A DNA stretch of 64,000 nucleotides from DMER01 sp003451645 (GTDB lineage Bacteria > Pseudomonadota > Alphaproteobacteria > Micropepsales > Micropepsaceae), in contig DALYLR010000011.1 of assembly GCA_031976175.1 (NCBI GenBank), positions 30,183-94,182 of the forward strand. The letters run 5' to 3'. Positions 43,501 to 52,669 of the stretch are shown here, in pieces; the first letter of the stretch is position 1; the number at the start of each line of letters is the position of its first letter. The notes beneath the pieces are model-generated. The model worked only from the letters and a program-made list of their open reading frames with translations, did not search any database and was not told the origin of the DNA. The position numbers and the translations under genes are program-made.

Positions 43501-44727
43501 ATGCCCACGGCCCCCCGGCTGGTAATGAAATTCGGCGGAACCTCGGTCGCCACTATTGAGCGCATCCGCAACGTAGCCTTGCGGGTGAAGCGCGAGGTCG
43601 ATAGCGGGCGGCAGATCGCGGTTGTCGTGTCCGCCATGGCTGGCGAAACCAGTAAGCTGGTCGGCTGGTGCAAGGAGCTCTCGGCGCTGCATGATTGGGC
43701 GGAGTACGACCAGATCGTCTCGTCCGGCGAGTTGGTGACAGCGGGCCTGACTGCAATCGCGCTGCAAACGCTGGGCTTGAAGGCGCGCTCTTGGGCAGGG
43801 TGGCAGTTACCGCTCCGCACCACCGACATGCATGGCAGTGCTGCGATTGCTGATGTAGGCACGGAGCGGCTGATCACCTCAATGAATGAGGGCAATGTTG
43901 CGGTGATTGCTGGCTTTCAGGGCGTGGCATCAGGCGAGCGGGTGTCCACTCTGGGCCGGGGTGGCTCTGACACCTCTGCTGTCGCTATTGCTGCGGCGCT
44001 CAAGGCGGAGCGCTGCGACATCTACACTGACGTGGACGGCGTCTACACGACCGACCCGCGCATTGTCGCCAAGGCGCGCAAGCTGAACAAAATCTCCTAT
44101 GAAGAAATGCTCGAAATGGCGAGCCAGGGGGCCAAGGTCCTGCAAACCCGCTCGGTCGAGCTTGCGATGATCCACAAGGTGCCGGTTCAGGTTCTGTCGT
44201 CCTTCACGGATGTGCCCGGCACAATGGTTGTTGATGAGGATGAGATCGTGGAAAAACAATTGGTATCCGGCATCGCCTATAGCCGCGATGAGGCGAAAAT
44301 CACCCTTGTCAGGGTTCCTGACCGCCCGGGTGTCGCCGCCCAGATCTATGGGCCCTTGGCCGATGGCGGCGTGAATGTCGACATGATCGTCCAAAACGTG
44401 TCCGAGGACGGCAAGTTCACGGACATGACCTTCACGGTTGGCCGGGCGGACTTTGAGCGCGCGATGCATGTGATTGAGCGCAACCGTGAGGCGATCGGCT
44501 ATCAACGCCTGGCGACGGACACCAATGTGACCAAGGTGTCGGTAATTGGCGTAGGCATGCGCACGCACGCCGGCGTGGCGGCAATCATGTTCCGTACCTT
44601 GGCCGGCAAAGGGATCAACATTCAGGTGATCTCGACGTCTGAAATCAAAATCAGTGTGCTAATCGCGGCGGACTATACCGAATTGGCCATCCGGGCCCTC
44701 CATACGGCCTATGGGCTGGATGGATAG
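43501..44727 (+). CDS. lysC: Aspartate kinase
   Basis: 408 residues from ATG at 43501. First step from aspartate to Lys, Met, Thr. Catalytic part: KFGGTSVA (residues 10-17), GRGGSDTSAVAIAAAL. Two ACT domains at the C terminus (ITLVRVPDRPGVAAQIYGPLADGGVNVDMI, VGMRTHAGVAAIMFRTLAGKGINIQVISTSEIKISV), which bind the feedback inhibitor(s) lysine and/or threonine. Longer frame to 43456 is not needed. Confidence 0.95.
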   Translation: MPTAPRLVMKFGGTSVATIERIRNVALRVKREVDSGRQIAVVVSAMAGETSKLVGWCKELSALHDWAEYDQIVSSGELVTAGLTAIALQTLGLKARSWAGWQLPLRTTDMHGSAAIADVGTERLITSMNEGNVAVIAGFQGVASGERVSTLGRGGSDTSAVAIAAALKAERCDIYTDVDGVYTTDPRIVAKARKLNKISYEEMLEMASQGAKVLQTRSVELAMIHKVPVQVLSSFTDVPGTMVVDEDEIVEKQLVSGIAYSRDEAKITLVRVPDRPGVAAQIYGPLADGGVNVDMIVQNVSEDGKFTDMTFTVGRADFERAMHVIERNREAIGYQRLATDTNVTKVSVIGVGMRTHAGVAAIMFRTLAGKGINIQVISTSEIKISVLIAADYTELAIRALHTAYGLDG

Positions 44728-44937
44728 TGTTTTGATTGCGCGGGTCTGGTACTATTCCGCACTGCACAAATTACGCTTCGGAAACAAAGACTTGAACGCC
44801 GCGTTAGGACTTCCCAGGTAGAGGGTGATGGTTTAGGCATGCCATAAGGTCCTAAGACGGCGTGGATAAAGGCTGTCGCAGTATCGAAAGGAAGACCGCC
44901 CACGTCCCCCGCCGCCTCCACAACTGCTGGTCCTCGT

Positions 44938-47172
44938 GTGCTTCTGCGCCGGCTGCGCGAGATCATGGCCGAGCGCGTGAGCGCGCAAAGCCGCCTGGAC
45001 CGGATCGTCTCCCTCATTGCGGCGAACATGGTGGCAGAGGTTTGTTCGGTCTATCTGGTGCGCCCGGGCAAGCAATTGGAGCTCTTTGCCACTGAGGGCT
45101 TGAACAAGGCGGCTGTTCACAAGACCCGGATGAAATGGGGCGAGGGTATTGTGGGAGACGTGGCAGCCAATGCGCGCCCGCTCAATCTGCCCGACGCACC
45201 CTCCCATCCAAGCTTTTCGTACAGACCCGAAACGGGCGAAGACCCCTTCCAATCCATGCTTGGCGTGCCGGTCATTCGCGGGGGGCAGACCTTGGGCGTC
45301 ATTGCCGTGCAAAACCGAACCCACCGCCTCTATGGCGAGGAAGAGGTCGAGGCACTGCAGACGATCGCCATGGTCTTGGCCGAGATGGTGCTGTCGGGTC
45401 AGTTGATCGATCCGGCAGAGCTGGACGGCGGAGACCGCAAGGACAAGCCATGGCGCGCATCTGGGATCAATTTCTCGGAAGGCATGGCCATGGGCCGCGC
45501 CGTTCTGCATGAGCCGCGAGTCAAGATCGAAAAGCTGATTGCAGACGATCCGGTTGCCGAGCGCGCACGCCTCGACAAGGCAATTGAGGACCTTCGCGAA
45601 CAGATCGACGCAATGCTCGCGCAAGAGGACTCCGTCATTGCTGGCGAGACGCGCGATGTGCTCGAGGCCTATCGCATGTTTGCCAATGACCGGGGCTGGC
45701 TCAACCGGCTACGCGAAGCGGTGAACTCCGGTTTGACCGCGGAAGCTGCCGTTGAGCGTGTCCAAGAAGACACCCGCGCGCGGATGCACCGCCAGACCGA
45801 CTCGCTGATCAAAGAGCGTCTGCACGATCTGGAGGATTTGGCGAACCGCTTGTTGCGGCACCTGGCAGGACGCGCAGACACCGCCGCTGAAGAGCAATTG
45901 CCGCTCGATGCCATTGTCTTTGCCCGGCATATGGGGCCGGCCGAGTTGCTAGACTATGACCGCACGCGTCTCAAGGGTCTAATCCTTGAGGAGGGGTCGC
46001 CAACTTCGCATGTGGCGATCGTGGCCCGCGCCTTGGACATCCCTCTCATCGGGCGGATAGAGGGCGTGCTTGACCAAGTTGAGCCGTTGGACTGGGTCAT
46101 CGTCGATGGGGAGACGGGCGATCTGCACTTGCGCCCGACTAGCGACGTCCGCGAGGCCTACCGCCACAAGCTGGCATTACGGGCGCAGCGCCAGGCAGCC
46201 TACGCGGCGATCCGCGACGTGCCAGCCATGACACGCGACGGCGTCAAGGTCCGGCTGCAGATGAATGCGGGGCTCTTGGCGGACCTGCCCCATTTGAGCG
46301 AAACGGGTGCTGAAGGCATCGGCCTGTTCCGCACCGAGCTGCAGTTCATGATCGCGCCATCGATGCCGCGCCTTCAGCACTTGGTCGATCTCTACACGCA
46401 AGTCCTTGATGCTGCCGGTGATCTACCGGTCGTTTTCCGGACCTTGGATTTGGGCGGAGACAAAGTCCTGCCCTATGCGAGACCCTTAGGTGAAGAAAAT
46501 CCTGCGATGGGGTGGCGGGCGATCCGCATGACGCTCGACCGGCCTGCACTGCTTCGTTACCAAATTCGTGCCTTGTTGGCCGCCGGTGCGGGCAGGGACC
46601 TCTCCATCATGTTTCCGATGGTTGCGGAAGTGGCTGAGTACATGACAGCGCGCGGGCTCGTGGAGAAAGAACTCGAACGGCTGGACAAGCGCCGTGAGCC
46701 CAGGCCCCGCTCTTTGCGCCTCGGCACCATGTTGGAGGTGCCGGCCTTGGTCTTTCAGCTTGAGGCTCTTACAAAGGCCGTGGATTTCATCTCCATCGGA
46801 TCAAACGACCTGATGCAGTTCCTCTTCGCGAGTGATCGTGGCAACCCCAGATTGGGCAACCGGTACGATACCTTGTCCCCACCTATGCTGAACCTGATCA
46901 AGCAGGTGGTGGATGTCTCGGCTGCACGTGGCGTACCGGTCACGGTGTGCGGTGAAATGGCTGGCCGGCCGCTGGAGGCGATGGCGCTAATCGGCCTTGG
47001 CATTCGATCCTTGTCGATGCCTCCAGCCTCAATCGGTCCGGTCAAGCAGATGATTTTGTCAATGAATTCAAGCGCTTTGGCAGCGGCTTTGACCGAAATG
47101 CGGCAGAACACTGGCCATTCTGTGCGCAGCGCACTCAAGACCTTGGCCCAACTGCACAATCTCAGCATCTAA
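44938..47172 (+). CDS. ptsP: PEP-protein phosphotransferase PtsP (enzyme I-Ntr)
   Basis: 744 residues from GTG at 44938, the only usual in-frame start. N-terminal GAF domain (about 1-150), PEP-utiliser N-terminal domain, phosphorylated His358 in SPTSHVAIVARAL, and the C-terminal PEP-binding barrel (GLFRTELQFM, SIGSNDLMQFLFASDRGN, CGEMAGRP). Starts the nitrogen-PTS phosphorelay to NPr and EIIA-Ntr, which adjusts nitrogen, potassium and envelope functions; GAF may sense glutamine. 210 bases after lysC, a conserved neighbour. Confidence 0.94.
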   Translation: MLLRRLREIMAERVSAQSRLDRIVSLIAANMVAEVCSVYLVRPGKQLELFATEGLNKAAVHKTRMKWGEGIVGDVAANARPLNLPDAPSHPSFSYRPETGEDPFQSMLGVPVIRGGQTLGVIAVQNRTHRLYGEEEVEALQTIAMVLAEMVLSGQLIDPAELDGGDRKDKPWRASGINFSEGMAMGRAVLHEPRVKIEKLIADDPVAERARLDKAIEDLREQIDAMLAQEDSVIAGETRDVLEAYRMFANDRGWLNRLREAVNSGLTAEAAVERVQEDTRARMHRQTDSLIKERLHDLEDLANRLLRHLAGRADTAAEEQLPLDAIVFARHMGPAELLDYDRTRLKGLILEEGSPTSHVAIVARALDIPLIGRIEGVLDQVEPLDWVIVDGETGDLHLRPTSDVREAYRHKLALRAQRQAAYAAIRDVPAMTRDGVKVRLQMNAGLLADLPHLSETGAEGIGLFRTELQFMIAPSMPRLQHLVDLYTQVLDAAGDLPVVFRTLDLGGDKVLPYARPLGEENPAMGWRAIRMTLDRPALLRYQIRALLAAGAGRDLSIMFPMVAEVAEYMTARGLVEKELERLDKRREPRPRSLRLGTMLEVPALVFQLEALTKAVDFISIGSNDLMQFLFASDRGNPRLGNRYDTLSPPMLNLIKQVVDVSAARGVPVTVCGEMAGRPLEAMALIGLGIRSLSMPPASIGPVKQMILSMNSSALAAALTEMRQNTGHSVRSALKTLAQLHNLSI

Positions 47173-47357
47173 GGCTTCCCGCAACACTCGCCAAGTTTTG
47201 CGCTGGGTCCTGCGAATCACCCCTCGTCAGACGCGCGTCCTTTCTGCAATAATTAACGTCAGGCGGTGTAGGCTTGCACATCTTGAATTCAGTGCAGTGC
47301 TTCGGGGCTAGGCAGCCGCTTGGCGGACCTTGGGGAAGGTTTTTTGGGGATAACGTT

Positions 47358-48398
47358 GTGGCAACTCAAGCGGAGTCTGACGACAAAAAGAGCGCAAAGG
47401 GCCGCAAGCGGTTGCATTTGCGCGACGTCAAGGGCGACGGTTCGGGTCCGCTCGATACGGTTGGCGCGGAGCTGAAGGCGGCTCGCCTGAAGCGCGGCGA
47501 AGAACTGGAGATCATTTCTGCCAAGCTGAAAATTCGCAGAGACATTCTCGAAGCGCTTGAAGAAAGCAAATACGATAAGCACCCGGCCAAAGTTTATGCT
47601 GTCGGCTTCGTGCGCAGCTATGCCCAATATTTGGGGCTGGACGCAGAGGTTATGGTCAAGCGCTACAAGGCCGAGATTGCCGGCCGCGAGCAAGACCGCG
47701 CACCCTCTCTCAATTTCCCCGCCTCCACGCATGAGCAGGGTTTCCAGGGCGGCGGCCTGTTGGTGATGGCGCTGGCCTTGGGCGGGCTTGTCTATGGAGC
47801 GTGGGTCTATACACAGCCTGAAGCCGTTGCCGAGCAACCGCCGATCGTCGTGACGGAGGCAGAAGCTGAGCGTATCGCTGCTGCACAAGAGGCGGCGCTT
47901 CCGGGACCCCTGGGTGTGCCTGCAGACCCAGTCCTGTTCGCGCAGCAGCTCGCGGCGCCCGAGCAAGTCTCGCGCACCTTTGGAGAGCCAGACGGCCAGG
48001 CGCGTGTGATCTTGCGCGCGACCGAGGAATCCTACGTCCGCGTCAGGGACATGTGGGACGAGAACGGCCCCAAGGTTGTCTTTGAACACAATTTGCAAAA
48101 AGGCGACGTGTATCGCGTGCCGAACCGCCGGGGCTTGAGCTTGCGCACTGGCAATGCGGGCGCGCTGGTCATTGAGATTGATGGGCAGGCTTTGGGCACC
48201 CTAGGCAAACCTGGCGACACGGCCGATAGCGTGTCACTCGACCTAAAGCGCCTCAAGTCACGCTTCTCGTCAGGTGGTACCACTGCGCCCAAACCCGACC
48301 CGCGCGATGAAGCCGCGCCCTCAGGGCCTGCGCCAACTCCTCCGGCTGATGCGGCGCCAACGCCGCCGTCTGTCCCGGCGGCGCCTGTGACAAACTGA
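47358..48398 (+). CDS. RodZ-like membrane protein with HTH and DUF4115
   Basis: 346 residues from GTG at 47358; GGGGATAAC precedes it. HTH_25-type N-terminal domain (VGAELKAARLKRGEELEIISAKLKIRRDILEALEE...VGFVRSYAQYLGL), one transmembrane helix (LLVMALALGGLVYGAWVY), an acidic/Ala linker, the DUF4115 domain (QARVILRATEESYVRVRD...KGDVYRVPNRRGLSLRTGNAGALVIEIDG) and a Pro-rich end. RodZ couples MreB to the cell wall machinery. Sits upstream of ispG, as in many Gram-negative bacteria. Confidence 0.88.
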   Translation: MATQAESDDKKSAKGRKRLHLRDVKGDGSGPLDTVGAELKAARLKRGEELEIISAKLKIRRDILEALEESKYDKHPAKVYAVGFVRSYAQYLGLDAEVMVKRYKAEIAGREQDRAPSLNFPASTHEQGFQGGGLLVMALALGGLVYGAWVYTQPEAVAEQPPIVVTEAEAERIAAAQEAALPGPLGVPADPVLFAQQLAAPEQVSRTFGEPDGQARVILRATEESYVRVRDMWDENGPKVVFEHNLQKGDVYRVPNRRGLSLRTGNAGALVIEIDGQALGTLGKPGDTADSVSLDLKRLKSRFSSGGTTAPKPDPRDEAAPSGPAPTPPADAAPTPPSVPAAPVTN

Positions 48399-48457
48399 GC
48401 CAATCGGCAGACTATGGGACCTGGAACATTCCGGCCCTTGTTGCTATGTAACGGCTC

Positions 48458-49597
48458 ATGAGCGACATCCGGCCCTACAGGCAAATCCATCGGCGCAAGT
48501 CCCGCAAGATCAAGGTGGGCACAGTTGAGGTTGGCGGTGATGCGCCGATCACGGTCCAGTCAATGACCAACACATTGACATCGGACATTGCCGGGACCAT
48601 CCGCCAGATCAAAGCCCTGGAAGAGGCTGGGGCCGATATCGTGCGCGTCTCGTGCCCCGATGAGGAGTCGACCGCCGCGCTAAAGCCGATCATCCGCGCC
48701 GTGCGCGTGCCGGTCGTTGCCGACATTCATTTCCATTACCGGCGGGCCATTGAGGCGGCGGAGGCGGGCGCGGCCTGTCTGCGGATCAATCCCGGCAACA
48801 TTGGCTCCGCCGCCCGGGTGCGGGATGTCATCAAGGCAGCGCAGGATCATGGCTGTTCCATGCGGATCGGAGTCAATGCGGGCTCGCTCGAGCCTGACCT
48901 GTTGGAGCGGTATGGGGAGCCTAATCCCGAGGCAATGATCGAGAGTGCGCTCAATCACGCCCGTATCCTCGAGGACAATGGCTTCGAAAACTTCAAGATT
49001 AGTGTGAAGGCCTCGGACGTGTTTTTGGCGGTGGCCGCATATCAGGGTCTGGCCGAGGCGTGCGACTATCCCTTGCATTTGGGGATCACTGAGGCTGGCG
49101 GCCTCATGTCCGGCACTGTGAAGTCGTCCATCGGCATGGGTATGCTTTTGTGGTCGGGGATTGGCGATACAATCCGCGTGTCGCTATCGGCGGACCCAGT
49201 TGAGGAAATCCGTGTTGGGTTCGACATTCTCAAATCATTGGGCTTGCGCCATCGTGGCGTGAATATTGTGTCTTGTCCCAGTTGCGCGAGGCAGGGCTTT
49301 GACGTCATCAAGACGGTCCAAATTCTGGAGGACCGCCTAAAGCACATCACGACCCCCATGTCGTTGTCGATTATTGGTTGCGTGGTCAATGGTCCAGGAG
49401 AGGCAACGCAAACCGATATCGGCTTCACTGGCGGTGGCTCACTTGGCAACAAGACCGGCGGCCACGGCATGGTCTATCTCGATGGCAAGCAGGCCTATAA
49501 GCTTGAGAATGACCGGCTCGTCGATCACATCGTGGAGCTGTGCGAAAAGCGCGCCCTAGAGATCGAAACGCGCACCCCCTCGCGGGCGGCTGAGTAG
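48458..49597 (+). CDS. ispG: 4-hydroxy-3-methylbut-2-enyl diphosphate synthase
   Basis: 379 residues; reduces MEcPP to HMBPP in the MEP route to isoprenoids. Begins RRKSRKIKVGTVEVGGDAPITVQSMTN; the Fe-S cysteines are in SCPSCARQGFDV and IGCVVNGPGEA; INPGNIG and LHLGITEAGG are conserved. Single ORF of the bacterial short type without the plant insert. 60 bases after the RodZ-like gene. Confidence 0.96.
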   Translation: MSDIRPYRQIHRRKSRKIKVGTVEVGGDAPITVQSMTNTLTSDIAGTIRQIKALEEAGADIVRVSCPDEESTAALKPIIRAVRVPVVADIHFHYRRAIEAAEAGAACLRINPGNIGSAARVRDVIKAAQDHGCSMRIGVNAGSLEPDLLERYGEPNPEAMIESALNHARILEDNGFENFKISVKASDVFLAVAAYQGLAEACDYPLHLGITEAGGLMSGTVKSSIGMGMLLWSGIGDTIRVSLSADPVEEIRVGFDILKSLGLRHRGVNIVSCPSCARQGFDVIKTVQILEDRLKHITTPMSLSIIGCVVNGPGEATQTDIGFTGGGSLGNKTGGHGMVYLDGKQAYKLENDRLVDHIVELCEKRALEIETRTPSRAAE

Positions 49598-49603
49598 CGC
49601 GCG

Positions 49604-50584
49604 TCAGCCCCATACCTCTGGCGTAGGTGGATGGATAAGACCATCGGCATAGCGCAGACCTGGCACGCGATCCTTGGCGAGCAATAAGGGACCATCGAGA
49701 TCAACCCAGTCCGCCATTGGCATCAGCGGCGACGCTTGCGCCATTGACAGGGACGTCGCCACCATGCAGCCCACCATGACGCGAAAACCGCGCGCTTTCG
49801 CCGCCTGTGCAAGGGCAATTGCTGCGGTCAGACCGCCCGTCTTGTCGAGCTTGATGTTGATGGCTTGATAACGCTGCGCCAATGCTTCGAGATCGCCGAT
49901 ATTGTGGGCACTTTCATCGGCGCAGATGGGGATGGGCCCCCGCCAAGTCTCCAAAAGCGCATCTTGGCCGTCTGCCAAAGGCTGCTCGATCAGTTCGACC
50001 TGGGCCTCCTGGCAGGCCCGGTAGTTCATGGCGAAGTTTTCTTCTGTCCAGCTTTCGTTGGCATCGGCAATGAGGCGCGCGCGCGGCGCGGCCGCACGCA
50101 CTGCTGTAATCCGTGCATCATCGCCATCGCCCGTCAACTTGACCTTGAGGAGGGCGCTGTCAGGAAAGCGTCGCGCCGCAGCAGCCATTGCCTGAGGCGT
50201 TCCGACGCTGATTGTCTTTGCAGTGGGGGCAGCCTGGGGCTCCGGCAACCCTGCGAGCGTCCACACTCGCGCACGTGCCTGTTTGGCCTCCAGGTCCCAT
50301 AGCGCGCAGTCCACGGCGTTGCGCGCCGCGCCAGGCGGCAGAAGCGTCTGTAGTGCAGAGCGGGACGCCCCTGCTTCGATGGATGGTCTCACCTGTTCGA
50401 TGAGGGCTGTCGTCTGTTCTGGTGTTTCCTCGTATCTGGCGTAGGGCACGCATTCGCCCAAGCCAATGAAGCCGGCTGATGACAACTTCGCCACCACGAC
50501 CACGGCCTCGCTCTTGGCGCCGCGCGCAATGACAAAGCTGCCGTCGACTGGCCAGGTCTCAATTTCAATGTGAAGCTTGCGCAC
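49604..50584 (-). CDS. Dipeptide epimerase, probably L-Ala-D/L-Glu epimerase
   Basis: 326 residues of the enolase superfamily. The acid/base Lys pair is in LLKVKLTGDGD; metal ligands in LIADANESW, LIEQP and PICADESAH; second catalytic Lys in INIKLDKTGGL. This set fits the muconate lactonising subgroup dipeptide epimerases such as YcjG, which act on murein-derived L-Ala-D-Glu. The exact dipeptide cannot be read from sequence. Convergent with ispG with only 6 bases between stops. Confidence 0.82.
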   Translation of the reverse strand: MRKLHIEIETWPVDGSFVIARGAKSEAVVVVAKLSSAGFIGLGECVPYARYEETPEQTTALIEQVRPSIEAGASRSALQTLLPPGAARNAVDCALWDLEAKQARARVWTLAGLPEPQAAPTAKTISVGTPQAMAAAARRFPDSALLKVKLTGDGDDARITAVRAAAPRARLIADANESWTEENFAMNYRACQEAQVELIEQPLADGQDALLETWRGPIPICADESAHNIGDLEALAQRYQAINIKLDKTGGLTAAIALAQAAKARGFRVMVGCMVATSLSMAQASPLMPMADWVDLDGPLLLAKDRVPGLRYADGLIHPPTPEVWG

Positions 50585-50652
50585 AAACTCTCTTCCGGAA
50601 TGTCCACATTCCGGCCTAGCTTACGCAAGCCGCGTTTGAATGTCTCGCCTGC

Positions 50653-51081
50653 TCAGTTCGGCACGACCGGGCTCATGCGCGCTGGAGGAGGAGGTGGCGG
50701 GGCGCCGCCCGGCTGCCAACCAGGTCCAACGCCGCCCCTTCGCTGCTGCCACTCCAGCCTGCGGCGCTCCATGACAGTTTGGAGGGCTGCCTTGCATCCG
50801 GCGGACAGGCGATCCCGGTTCGACTGCATGCAGGCCCGGATCCGCCCCGCGCCCGGCATGATGCCGCGGCAATAGCGGGCCACATCCTCTCTGCAGGCTT
50901 GAAGTTCCTGGGCATTTTCGCCATGCGGGCCATGCGCTTGATAGCCGCCGTGAAATCCCGGGCCTGGTTGCGCAAGTGCCCCTGTTGCGCCAGCAAACAC
51001 CGCCGCCGCTACTGCTGCTGATCTAAGCAAAGAGTATCCCAAAACACGCCCCCGTCTGTTCAGCGTCCATTCAGTTTTCAT
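50653..51081 (-). CDS. Exported Cys-rich repeat protein (GLG1-like)
   Basis: 142 residues. Signal or anchor LLRSAAVAAAVFAGATGALA. One Cys-rich module: QACREDVARYCRGIMPGAGRIRACMQSNRDRLSAGCKAAL, with four cysteines spaced as in the Cys_rich_FGFR/GLG1 repeat. After that a Arg/Gln segment and a Pro-rich tail (GGAPPPPPPARMSP). Periplasmic. Such proteins are common in alphaproteobacteria but have no assigned role. Confidence 0.75.
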   Translation of the reverse strand: MKTEWTLNRRGRVLGYSLLRSAAVAAAVFAGATGALAQPGPGFHGGYQAHGPHGENAQELQACREDVARYCRGIMPGAGRIRACMQSNRDRLSAGCKAALQTVMERRRLEWQQRRGGVGPGWQPGGAPPPPPPARMSPVVPN

Positions 51082-51151
51082 GACTCTTTAACGCCGAAAT
51101 CGCAATTGGCCGTCGCGCGATGGCCTCTTTTCAGTAGGCTACGCCCAGATG

Positions 51152-51176
51152 GCTGAGCAAAGGCTGAACGCTCAGC
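51152..51176. repeat. Inverted repeat in a gene-free stretch
   Basis: GCTGAGC at 51152-51158 pairs with GCTCAGC at 51170-51176, with an 11-base loop. No U-run follows. Part of the gene-poor 51082-51589 region, whose only gene I see is the small membrane protein. Confidence 0.4.
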
Positions 51177-51278
51177 TGGGCCAAATCAAGACAAGAGACA
51201 GACTGGGCAGACCACACACGAGGCTGGACATCTATCGAAGGACCTAATGCACGCGGGCTGGTGTCCGGGCGAACTTGG

Positions 51279-51398
51279 TTAAGGGGCTACCTGCGAGGCA
51301 CCCAGCGCAAAGGTCGCGACCATGGCAAGCCAGTACGCCGAAACGATGAGAACAATTGTCGGGGTTAAGGTCACAACGCGTTTGAATGTCTGTGCCAT
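51279..51398 (-). CDS. Small membrane protein, 39 residues
   Basis: A short frame that reads MAQTFKRVVTLTPTIVLIVS, then AYWLAMVATFALGASQVAP and TAA. AGGAGA lies 6 bases before the ATG (complement of 51405-51410), an excellent ribosome-binding site. A basic N-terminal segment precedes a hydrophobic helix at about residues 12-34. Nothing on the other strand competes. I know no family for it. It is alone between prfA (opposite strand) and the Cys-rich exported protein gene (same strand, 200 bases downstream). Confidence 0.65.
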   Translation of the reverse strand: MAQTFKRVVTLTPTIVLIVSAYWLAMVATFALGASQVAP

Positions 51399-51589
51399 TG
51401 GTCTTCTCCTGAATGATCCTGATCCAGAGCGCGAGCCCAGGCGGGCCTATTCAGGGTGGCAAAGGTGCTCCGTTGGCTGAAATACTTAGGGTCTAAGGAT
51501 TCGATAGCGCCGGGCTATCCAAGGCGCCGTCGTACCGTCCAGGCTGTGCTCTTGCGCCTCGCCTTGCGAAGCGCCATAACCCCGTCCCC

Positions 51590-52669
51590 ATGTCGCTCAA
51601 CACACATCTTGCCCGAATTATCGACCGCTATGCGGAAATAGAGGCCCTCCTAACTGAAGGCGGGCCAAAAGTTGATATCGCGAAGCTGGGGAAAGAGCTC
51701 TCGCAGTTGCGCCCCATCGTTGAAGCGGCAAATGCGTTCCGCGCACTGCAAGGTGAGCTTGAGAGCCTCAGTGCGTTGGCGTCCGATGCCAAGGGCGATC
51801 CCGATCTGCGCGCGATGGCGCAGGACGAACTGGTTGAATTGAAAGAACGCCTGCCTGTGGCGGAGCGCGACTTGAAGCTCTTGATGCTCCCCAAGGATGC
51901 GGCCGACGATGGCAATGTGATCCTCGAAGTCCGGGCAGGCACGGGCGGCGAGGAAGCGGCGCTGTTCGCGGGGGATCTCATGCGGATGTATCAGCGCTAT
52001 GCTCAGCTCCAGGGCTGGAAAGTGGAAATCCTGTCCGAAAGTGCCTCCGATATGGGCGGCCTCAAGGAGGCGGTCATGGATGTCCGCGGCCAGGGCGTCT
52101 ATGCCAAGATGAAATTCGAGAGCGGCGTTCATCGCGTCCAGCGCGTGCCAGAGACCGAGGCACAAGGCCGTGTCCACACCTCCGCGGCAACGGTCGCAGT
52201 GCTGCCTGAAATCGAGGATGTCGAGTTTCAGATCAATGAGAGCGACCTGCGAATAGACGTCTACCGGGCCTCGGGCGCGGGCGGTCAGCACGTGAACAAG
52301 ACTGAAAGCGCTGTGCGCATCACGCATATCCCGACGGGCACAGTTGTGGCGATGCAAGAAGAGAAGTCCCAGCACAAGAACAAAGCCAAGGCGATGAAAA
52401 TCCTCGCCAGCCGCATTGCGGATAGCGAGCGCCAAAAACGCGAGGCGGCGCATGCTGCGGATCGCAAGGATCAAGTGGGTTCTGGCGATCGTTCCGAGCG
52501 CATCAGAACCTATAACTTCCCGCAAGGGCGGTGCACGGATCACCGGATCAATCTGACGCTCTATAAACTGGATCAGGTTGTCGATGGCTCGGCCCTCGGC
52601 GAGATCATCGATGCGTTAGTGGCCGAAGATCAGGCCTCGCGCCTCGCGCGCATGGAGGAAACGGCGTGA
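51590..52669 (+). CDS. prfA: Peptide chain release factor 1
   Basis: 359 residues. Ends translation at UAA and UAG. Has the universal GGQ loop (GAGGQHVNKTESAVRITH), the PxT-type stop-recognition region and YNFPQGRCTDHRINLTLY. Overlaps prmC by 4 bases; PrmC methylates the GGQ glutamine, so pairing the genes is functionally sensible. Confidence 0.97.
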   Translation: MSLNTHLARIIDRYAEIEALLTEGGPKVDIAKLGKELSQLRPIVEAANAFRALQGELESLSALASDAKGDPDLRAMAQDELVELKERLPVAERDLKLLMLPKDAADDGNVILEVRAGTGGEEAALFAGDLMRMYQRYAQLQGWKVEILSESASDMGGLKEAVMDVRGQGVYAKMKFESGVHRVQRVPETEAQGRVHTSAATVAVLPEIEDVEFQINESDLRIDVYRASGAGGQHVNKTESAVRITHIPTGTVVAMQEEKSQHKNKAKAMKILASRIADSERQKREAAHAADRKDQVGSGDRSERIRTYNFPQGRCTDHRINLTLYKLDQVVDGSALGEIIDALVAEDQASRLARMEETA

